Shown one piece after another: positions 1 to 4,665 of a stretch of DNA of 7,079 bases. The position numbers and the translations under genes are program-made. How positions within the stretch are numbered: position 1 is the first letter of the stretch; the number at the start of each line of letters is the position of its first letter. A model generated the notes under the pieces. The model was not told where the DNA came from, made no database searches, and saw nothing but the letters and a program-made list of their open reading frames with translations. The stretch comes from Candidatus Woesearchaeota archaeon (lineage in GTDB: Archaea > Nanobdellota > Nanobdellia > Woesearchaeales > DSVV01), in the NCBI GenBank assembly GCA_023267795.1, contig JAHFMP010000047.1, forward strand, positions 1 through 7,079, written 5' to 3'.

Positions 1-650
1 TGAAGCACTCTTTTTGCGTGTTCTGCTATCTTTGGATCATGCGTTACTATTATAATTGTTTTTCCTTTTTTATGAAGTTCTTTTAAGAAATTAATAATTA
101 TTTCTCCTGTTACAGAATCCAGATTACCTGTCGGTTCATCTGCAATAATTGCTTCAGGATCATTTGCTAATGCTCTTGCGATAGCTACTCTCTGCTGCTG
201 CCCACCACTTAGCTCGCTTGGCAAATGATCTTTTCGATCCCAAAGCTGAACCAACTGTAAAAGTTCTTTTGCTTTTTTCTCTCGTTTTTCTTTTTCTGCA
301 TTCTGAAATACCATTGGGAGTATAATATTTTTTTCTGTTGTGAGTGTCGGAATGAGATTAAATTGTTGAAAGATAAAACCGATTTTTTTTCCACGAAGAA
401 GTGCAAGCTCTGATTCACCATACTTTGCAATGTTCTCTCCGTTGAGTGTTACTTCCCCTTTTGATGGAAGGTCTAAACATCCAATCATGTTCATGCATGT
501 TGATTTTCCAGATCCAGATGGACCCTCTATTGCAACATATTCTCCTTTGTTTATGGTTGTTGTGATACCCTGCAATGCATTAACAATTGTATTTCCAACA
601 TGGTAAATTTTCCAAACATCCTTGAGCTCAATGATTGTTTTTTTGGTCAT
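1..650 (-). CDS. ABC transporter ATP-binding protein, MacB/LolD type (3' part beyond window)
   Basis: This is the nucleotide-binding subunit of an ABC transporter. It hydrolyses ATP on the cytoplasmic face to drive a partner permease. My translation from the ATG at 650 stays open to the window edge (216 codons). All core motifs are visible: Walker [10 protein letters not shown] (43-51), Q-loop QQF (95-97), signature LSGGQQQR (147-154), Walker B IIADEP (168-173), D-loop NLD (176-178) and the switch histidine in VTHD (H204). The phrase [10 protein letters not shown] and the overall spacing are typical of the MacB/LolD/FtsE-like branch, which normally pairs with FtsX-like permeases for lipoprotein, peptide or macrolide extrusion or mechanotransmission. 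The permease would be expected just outside the left edge but is not visible. The usual family length is about 220-240 aa, so only the C-terminal tail is missing. The start is supported by an upstream TATA element and a weak GTGA ribosome-binding sequence 5 nt before the ATG. The substrate cannot be inferred. Confidence 0.95.
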   Translation of the reverse strand, partial: MTKKTIIELKDVWKIYHVGNTIVNALQGITTTINKGEYVAIEGPSGSGKSTCMNMIGCLDLPSKGEVTLNGENIAKYGESELALLRGKKIGFIFQQFNLIPTLTTEKNIILPMVFQNAEKEKREKKAKELLQLVQLWDRKDHLPSELSGGQQQRVAIARALANDPEAIIADEPTGNLDSVTGEIIINFLKELHKKGKTIIIVTHDPKIAEHAKRVL

Positions 651-654
651 TCTT

Positions 655-699
655 TCACTTTATTTGTTTTTTACCAGTCAATTGCTCTACTTTCTTCAT
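655..699 (-). other. Possible 14-codon leader ORF upstream of the ABC ATPase
   Basis: Within the predicted leader of the ABC gene, an ATG at 699 opens a 14-codon frame, MKKVEQLTGKKQIK, ending in TGA at 655-657. This is 4 nt before the ATPase ATG and in a different frame. Upstream of the ATG the same frame is open back only to a TAA near the TATA box, so it is not the tail of a larger gene. No clear ribosome-binding site was seen. It may be chance, or a short coupled upstream ORF. Confidence that it is translated is low. Confidence 0.15.
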
Positions 700-736
700 A
701 ATGTCGTGACTTCGATATGTTTGGATCCGATACTCT

Positions 737-744
737 TATTTAAA
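737..744 (-). promoter_or_regulatory. TATA box for the ABC ATPase gene
   Basis: On the minus strand the sequence reads TTTAAATA within a longer AT-rich stretch (TATAAAATTTAAATAAG). It fits the archaeal TATA/box A consensus. A start about 26 nt downstream would fall near 714, giving a leader of roughly 64 nt before the ATG at 650. The box directly abuts the stop codon of the transposase remnant. This is an inference from sequence match and spacing only. Confidence 0.5.
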
Positions 745-746
745 TT

Positions 747-989
747 TTATACATCTTTCATATCAAATTCTTTTTTTGAGAAAGCATATCTTGGTCGAGG
801 AACTATTTTTGTTAACACCCACGATTGAATGATGCGGATTGTATGTCGAAAACTATATTTTACACCAGCTTCTTCGTGAATAAGTTCACGAACTTTTTTT
901 GTTTGCCATCCATTTTTGATAACAACTTCAACTTTCAAAACAAAATCTTCTGCATTGTTCAGTAACTCATCAGCGGTTTCTTTCGTAAA
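747..989 (-). pseudogene. Remnant of an IS630-type transposase, winged-helix DNA-binding segment
   Basis: The minus-strand reading frame from about 989 to the TAA at 747 encodes about 80 residues. It contains GWQTKKVRELIHEEAGVKYS followed by a helix and then KIVPRPRYAFSKKEF. The pattern W-x-T-K-x-V-R-x-L-I-x-E-E-x-G-V-x-Y-S, about 18 residues and then PRP is the winged helix-turn-helix found in archaeal and bacterial IS630/Tc1-like transposases, just before the DDE catalytic domain. Here the frame stops a few residues after PRP, so the DDE domain is absent, and the first HTH at the N-terminus is also missing. The frame stays open upstream to 1136, but that part (44 residues of low-complexity hydrophobic sequence) lies opposite the start of the 1021 gene and looks like a shadow. 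No terminal inverted repeats or TA duplications were recognised. An alternative is a short domesticated DNA-binding protein from an internal TTG. I favour a decayed insertion. Confidence 0.6.
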
Positions 990-990
990 C

Positions 991-998
991 CTTATATA
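991..998 (+). promoter_or_regulatory. TATA box for the 1021 gene, leaderless start
   Basis: CTTATATA lies with its centre about 26 nt before the ATG at 1021. That is the distance at which archaeal TBP/TFB place the transcription start, so the mRNA would begin at or within a base or two of the start codon. No Shine-Dalgarno sequence precedes the ATG (the preceding bases are CTCTGTTTTTT). The element borders the transposase remnant, and its TATATA core reads the same on both strands. It also argues against any translation start upstream at 916. Confidence 0.6.
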
Positions 999-1020
999 CC
1001 ACTTTCCTGCTCTGTTTTTT

Positions 1021-1641
1021 ATGATTAAAAGGAAACAAGAGCATAAGATTTTCAACAAGCGAAACATTATCAGCTTTTTCATTGCTTTCATTATGGTTTC
1101 AAGCATTCTTGCAATCTGGCAAGGGTCTAGTAACACAAACGTGCAGTCAGATTACAATGGACATAAAGTGATTATTGACAAGACTAAATATAAAATAAAA
1201 ACTGACAGTGGTTATGCGTATGGGTATACATATCCTTTGTCCCTTGAAGTATACACACTTGATCATGCACTACTTTCCTATCTTCGCTCTTCTGATACTG
1301 TTGCCATCTTGTTTGATCCTTCTGATCCTGCGCTTCAGTACATTGAAGTGCTTCGGTTTGATCTTGCTCAAGATGATTTGCCAGGTTTAGGCATTACTCC
1401 TGGTTTTGTTATTACACAGGCAAATGAGACATATCCATATTCAGTTGTTTCCTGCGCAAATACCACCTATCCTACTATTTATTTGAAAACAAATAATGCA
1501 AGTAAGATATACAACAATGTAAGTGTTTCTGGAACCATCTCTCAAGATGTTGGCTGTGTTGTTCTTTCTGCACCAGATTGGCAAGAACTTATTCAGTTGA
1601 AGGATCGATTGGTGTATGGGTTATACGGTGTTATGGAGTAG
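1021..1641 (+). CDS. Small membrane-anchored secreted protein of unknown function
   Basis: This encodes 206 aa. A basic N-terminus (MIKRKQEHKIFNKRN) is followed by one hydrophobic segment (about 16-33), giving an N-in anchor or uncleaved signal with the remaining ~170 residues outside. The ectodomain begins with a YNGHKVIIDKTKYKIKT stretch. Later it has two cysteines, C145 and C179, placed to form a disulfide, and four N-x-S/T sequons at N135, N147, N159 and N166. It ends in a helical segment, ELIQLKDRLVYGLYGVME. The arrangement (anchor, YNG-K start, late GC-V-L segment, terminal D-R-L-x-Y-x-L-x-G-V helix) resembles conserved uncharacterised envelope proteins I recall from Woesearchaeota-type genomes, but I cannot name a family. 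The ATG at 1021 is chosen over 916 because the TATA box lies between them and the longer version would read through the transposase remnant. The gene is convergent with Pelota, 17 bp apart. Confidence 0.8.
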   Translation: MIKRKQEHKIFNKRNIISFFIAFIMVSSILAIWQGSSNTNVQSDYNGHKVIIDKTKYKIKTDSGYAYGYTYPLSLEVYTLDHALLSYLRSSDTVAILFDPSDPALQYIEVLRFDLAQDDLPGLGITPGFVITQANETYPYSVVSCANTTYPTIYLKTNNASKIYNNVSVSGTISQDVGCVVLSAPDWQELIQLKDRLVYGLYGVME

Positions 1642-1647
1642 TTTTTT
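1642..1647 (+). terminator. T-run after the 1021 gene
   Basis: Six T residues follow the TAG stop immediately, within the 17-bp gap before the 3' end of Pelota. Archaeal RNA polymerase commonly terminates on oligo-T runs without a hairpin, so this could release the transcript. The run is short and could also be chance in AT-rich DNA. Confidence 0.3.
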
Positions 1648-1658
1648 GTGATTTCTAT

Positions 1659-2723
1659 TCACCAACTCATCTTATAACGTAGAATTGCAGCAATGCCACC
1701 TAACCCATCCAATTTTTGACCACCATCATGGTCACTACTAATAATATGCACTGCGGCGCCTGAGTGATCCGCATTTTTCATGAGTCTATCCAATTTCGCA
1801 AATGTTTCTTCCTGTCTCGTTTTTTGAATCACTGTATCTGTTACTAACAACTCTTTAATTGCTCCTGCTTCTGCTGCTTTTTGTGTTTCTTTGAATCCAT
1901 AAGTTACATTTCCTTCTTTAACAATTTCTTTCATTACCTCTTCTGTTAGAAGTATTTCTTTGACAACGCGGTCATCTCTCAGTGCAGCAACTGTTTCCTG
2001 TCTTTTCAGCACTTCTTCAAATGCTCTTTTGCTGACATCACTGCATGTTGCAAGCACTATTTTTTTTGTAATTGCCTTGTTTTTGATTTGCTCCTGCAAA
2101 TATTCTTTCCAAAATCCAGGGCTTGCAAGCACTATTTTATCAAGATGATATCTTTGGTCATACTCTTCCAACTGCTTGACAACGTCGCTATAAAATGTGG
2201 ATTTAATCTTTTCAGGGCTGTCTTTTTTTTGGACGTCTCCTTGCATTTGCAGAAGATACTCATATCCATATTTCTTGAGGATGGCAAAATGTGCTTCATC
2301 CCTATCCACAATACAGATAACTACTTTTGCTTGTTTTGTTTCTGATGCTTCTTTTAATTTTTCTAATTGATATTTAAGCCAGCTTTCTTTTCTGATTGTA
2401 AAAATAGTGTTCAATTCTACATTGAATGTGTGATAGTTTCCTCGTTGAATATCTTCTGGGCCATTAGTGATTTTTCCAGAAACACGAAGGATATTTGAAT
2501 ATTTGTGAAACTCTACTTTTTCTACTGCAATTTCTAAAAACACTGTTTTTCGAATAACTTTTTGATCTCTGTCACTTCCAGCATCGAGCTTAATCTTTCT
2601 TTCTGTGATGCCTTCTACATGATCTTTTTCCTCAATAATTGCACTAAGATACCAAAGATCATCGAGGGTATCCACTTGTATCTTTACTGTTTGGTGCTTG
2701 AGGTTTTTGTGGAGGAGTTTCAT
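1659..2723 (-). CDS. pelA: Pelota (aPelota/Dom34), ribosome rescue factor
   Basis: Pelota enters the A site of stalled ribosomes together with the translational GTPase aEF1A (the archaeal Hbs1 counterpart) and, with ABCE1, triggers subunit splitting for no-go and non-stop rescue. The 354 aa match the usual archaeal length. Three domains are visible: an Sm-like N-terminal domain (about 1-125) with KHQTVKIQVDTLDDLWYL and RGNYHTFNVE; an eRF1 domain-2-like centre (about 130-260) with VVICIVDRDEAHFAIL (134-149) and the Pelota-typical ASPGFWKE (200-207) in place of the eRF1 GGQ loop; and an L7Ae-like C-terminal domain with YGFKETQKAAEAGAIKELLV (275-294) and the hallmark HDGGQKL and LGGIAAILRY (332-350). 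The ATG at 2723 has a GAGGT ribosome-binding sequence 11 nt upstream, a somewhat long gap. Nothing in the sequence suggests loss of function. Confidence 0.97.
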   Translation of the reverse strand: MKLLHKNLKHQTVKIQVDTLDDLWYLSAIIEEKDHVEGITERKIKLDAGSDRDQKVIRKTVFLEIAVEKVEFHKYSNILRVSGKITNGPEDIQRGNYHTFNVELNTIFTIRKESWLKYQLEKLKEASETKQAKVVICIVDRDEAHFAILKKYGYEYLLQMQGDVQKKDSPEKIKSTFYSDVVKQLEEYDQRYHLDKIVLASPGFWKEYLQEQIKNKAITKKIVLATCSDVSKRAFEEVLKRQETVAALRDDRVVKEILLTEEVMKEIVKEGNVTYGFKETQKAAEAGAIKELLVTDTVIQKTRQEETFAKLDRLMKNADHSGAAVHIISSDHDGGQKLDGLGGIAAILRYKMSW

Positions 2724-2734
2724 TTAAATAAAAT

Positions 2735-2739
2735 ACCTC
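2735..2739 (-). promoter_or_regulatory. Ribosome-binding site of Pelota
   Basis: GAGGT on the minus strand is complementary to the archaeal 16S 3' end and lies 11 nt before the ATG at 2723. The spacing is on the long side, but no other candidate start lies closer. Confidence 0.4.
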
Positions 2740-2786
2740 TCTTCGCTAAGCTCAGAAGGGATTTTGTCTTGCATTTGCTTCTTTCG

Positions 2787-2794
2787 TTTATATT
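2787..2794 (-). promoter_or_regulatory. TATA box for Pelota
   Basis: AATATAAA on the minus strand, preceded by an A-run. A transcription start about 26 nt downstream (near 2764) would give a leader of about 41 nt that contains the GAGGT element. It is inferred from consensus and spacing. Confidence 0.45.
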
Positions 2795-2864
2795 TTTTCT
2801 GTATTTTAAAAATTATTCATGAGAGAGCGTAGTGAACGAATGCAATAATTTTTTATCGAAAACC

Positions 2865-2872
2865 TTTTATAT
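2865..2872 (+). promoter_or_regulatory. TATA box for the 2938 surface-protein gene
   Basis: TTTTATAT in the context AACCTTTTATATCTC. The expected start site is near 2894, leaving a leader of about 44 nt that carries the strong AAGGTGA ribosome-binding site. Together with the Pelota TATA element it makes 2724-2937 a divergent promoter region. Confidence 0.5.
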
Positions 2873-2924
2873 CTCTACTTCCAAAAATGGAGTTATAGCT
2901 ATTATTTTATTACTCTCAGGAAAA

Positions 2925-2932
2925 GAAGGTGA
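2925..2932 (+). promoter_or_regulatory. Ribosome-binding site that fixes the GTG start at 2938
   Basis: GAAGGTGA is strongly complementary to the archaeal anti-Shine-Dalgarno sequence and ends 5 nt before the GTG at 2938. The upstream in-frame GTG at 2929 lies inside this site, so it cannot be the start served by it. This trims three residues and leaves an N-terminus beginning MKQRKAQS. Confidence 0.7.
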
Positions 2933-2937
2933 CTATC

Positions 2938-4665
2938 GTGAAACAAAGAAAAGCACAAAGTGCAAGTTCTGCAGCAACACTTATTGTATTGATTGCAGGC
3001 TTTATTCTTCTTTACATCTTATTCCTGCCTGCAGAACAGAGGGCAGCATTGTTGCAGGATGAATATACCTCTTCAGGAAGCTCTTCAGACTCAACTCCTT
3101 ATTCTACAGGCACTCAACAAGCAACAGTGCAAGCGCTTGTTGGTGAATCTCTGCTCTCAGAAAGCCCAGGAAGAGTTTATTATCTCAAAGAATCATCGTA
3201 TGAACATGATCTTTCTCCTGTAAATTTATATACAACAACTGAGGCTCAGGTTATTTTTACTCAAGATTCTCTTTACATTAAAAATGGCATCTTTGATCAA
3301 TTATTCCGCAATATCAGCTTCTCTCTCGTTGATCCTGATTATACTGATAATGTTTTGTTGTCTTTCAATGTAGCATCAGCACAAGGTCGCTTGCAAATCA
3401 AACTCAACAGCCAAATCATATATGATGCTGCTTCACAAGCAAGTGTTGTTATTAGTCTTCCAGATGATCTTCTTTCTGATGTTAATACTCTTGAATTTAT
3501 GGTCACTGATGTTGGCTATCGTTTTTGGACAACCAATGCATATCAGCTTGACACTATTCAGGTTACAGGAGATGTTACTGATATCAGTCAGCAGGTAAGT
3601 AAAACAACATTCTCTATTTCTGATACAGAGAAGTTTAACCTTGATCGTGCGCGTTTGTACTTTTACCCAGATTGCAGTCCACGGGATGTTGGGGCACTGA
3701 AAATTACTATGAACAATGCACAGATTTACTCTTCTATACCAGATTGTCAGCAGATCAATGTTGTCGAATTTTCTCCATCTGTTCTTTCTGCAGGAGACAA
3801 TTACATTCTCTTTAAAGCAGAAAAAGGAGAATACCTTATTTACAGCATCTCTGTGAAAACAGAACTTAAAGAGCAGGAATTCCCAACATATTACTTTGAT
3901 ATTGATGATGCTGCATTTATTTATAGTGAAGACGTTGACAGAGAAGTATATACTGCTGATTATGAGTGTGGCGATACTGACAGCTATTGTCCTGATGATT
4001 GTAGTGAAGATTCTGATCCAGACTGCTGCTTTGAAGGCAGAAATAAATATTGGTGTGACATTATGCCTTCCAATACAGAGGATAGATGTACAGAAATTAG
4101 TGAGGCTGACATCAGTAGATGTTCTTTATGTGCTGCAGGTTATGAAGATCAGCGTGGCTATGCTCCAGATGAATGTGAAGAGCAGTGTGGAGATGATCAT
4201 GATGGAGAGTGCCCAGATGGTTGCAGTACATATTATGATAAAGACTGTTGCTTTGCAGAGGATGAGGATAATTTCTGGTGTGATCAAGTGCCGCAGTATG
4301 GCATAGATAATGTTTGTGAGACTAGCTTAAGTGAAGATGAATGTGATGATTGTCCCAGTGATTATACAAGTGACACAAATAGTTTTACAGAATCATGTCC
4401 TACAGAAGGAGCTGATACATTGGCAGAGGTATATGAATTCTTCCCTGGCTATGCTGTTTGGATTGTGTTTACTTTTGTTGATGATACAGAACGAAAAACA
4501 GGAGATGTCTATGTCAATGGTCATAGATTTTATCTTGACACTTATGGTAGCACGTATGAACGGGAAATTACAGAGTATGTGGAGCCTGGAAGCAATGCAA
4601 TTAAAATAGAACCAACACGAACACTGGAGATTAGAAAATTAGAAGTTATTGTTGCTATTTCCTGA
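2938..4665 (+). CDS. Surface protein with class III (prepilin-like) signal and two 10-Cys modules
   Basis: This encodes 575 aa from GTG 2938; I do not recognise a named family. The N-terminus MKQRKA-QSASSAATLIVLIAGF has the K-A/Q junction (K5, A6, Q7) followed by about 24 hydrophobic residues. That is the layout processed by archaeal prepilin peptidases, so the mature protein could assemble in or be anchored like a pilin. A Ser/Thr-rich linker (about 40-60) leads to beta-rich regions at about 75-220 and 225-330. The latter carries a probable disulfide (C246, C270) and ends near PTYYFDIDD. Residues 344-487 hold two acidic modules with ten cysteines each, then a beta segment runs to the end (VYVNGHRFYLDTYGSTYERE and a final LEIRKLEV strand). 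The cysteine block seems inserted into this last domain. The motif spacing and the D-x-D richness could mean disulfides, Ca2+ binding or both. It is divergent from Pelota, and its 3' end overlaps the GT-C gene. It is probably extracellular; its role (pilus-like, adhesion or envelope) is unproven. Confidence 0.85.
   Translation: MKQRKAQSASSAATLIVLIAGFILLYILFLPAEQRAALLQDEYTSSGSSSDSTPYSTGTQQATVQALVGESLLSESPGRVYYLKESSYEHDLSPVNLYTTTEAQVIFTQDSLYIKNGIFDQLFRNISFSLVDPDYTDNVLLSFNVASAQGRLQIKLNSQIIYDAASQASVVISLPDDLLSDVNTLEFMVTDVGYRFWTTNAYQLDTIQVTGDVTDISQQVSKTTFSISDTEKFNLDRARLYFYPDCSPRDVGALKITMNNAQIYSSIPDCQQINVVEFSPSVLSAGDNYILFKAEKGEYLIYSISVKTELKEQEFPTYYFDIDDAAFIYSEDVDREVYTADYECGDTDSYCPDDCSEDSDPDCCFEGRNKYWCDIMPSNTEDRCTEISEADISRCSLCAAGYEDQRGYAPDECEEQCGDDHDGECPDGCSTYYDKDCCFAEDEDNFWCDQVPQYGIDNVCETSLSEDECDDCPSDYTSDTNSFTESCPTEGADTLAEVYEFFPGYAVWIVFTFVDDTERKTGDVYVNGHRFYLDTYGSTYEREITEYVEPGSNAIKIEPTRTLEIRKLEVIVAIS
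3967..4398 (+). repeat. Tandem 10-cysteine protein modules (residues 344-487)
   Basis: This is a diverged duplication inside the 575-aa surface protein. Unit 1 starts CGDTDSYCPDDC and unit 2 CGDDHDGECPDGC. Cysteine spacing is C-x6-C-x3-C-x7-CC-x8-C-x10-C-x10-C-x2-C-x14-C in unit 1 and C-x7-C-x3-C-x7-CC-x9-C-x11-C-x8-C-x2-C-x14-C in unit 2, with x3 between units. Other shared positions are DCCF, the aromatic-W-C-D step (YWCD/FWCD) and a Tyr after the eighth-to-ninth Cys pair. At DNA level the copies are clearly diverged, so the duplication is old. Confidence 0.85.

Noticed and set aside
916..1020. Upstream ATG at 916 extending the 1021 gene by 35 residues
   Set aside because: The extension crosses the TATA box and lies antisense to the transposase remnant. 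The 1021 version begins with a normal basic N-terminus and membrane segment.
990..1136. N-terminal 44-50 residues of the minus-strand frame that contains the transposase remnant
   Set aside because: It lies opposite the anchor-coding start of the 1021 gene and shows no IS630 first-HTH pattern; it is most likely a shadow frame.
2929..2937. GTG at 2929 as start of the 575-aa protein
   Set aside because: It overlaps the GAAGGTGA ribosome-binding site, which is correctly spaced for the GTG at 2938.
2724..2937. A tRNA, structured RNA or riboswitch in the divergent intergenic region
   Set aside because: No cloverleaf, T-loop or extended pairing was found by eye; the region is accounted for by two promoters and leaders.
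3896..4609. Plus-strand overlapping frames of 136 and 92 codons within the cysteine-rich region
   Set aside because: They are out of frame with the clear 575-aa gene, and their Met/Ile/Val-rich composition is an artefact of GAT/TGT-rich codons.
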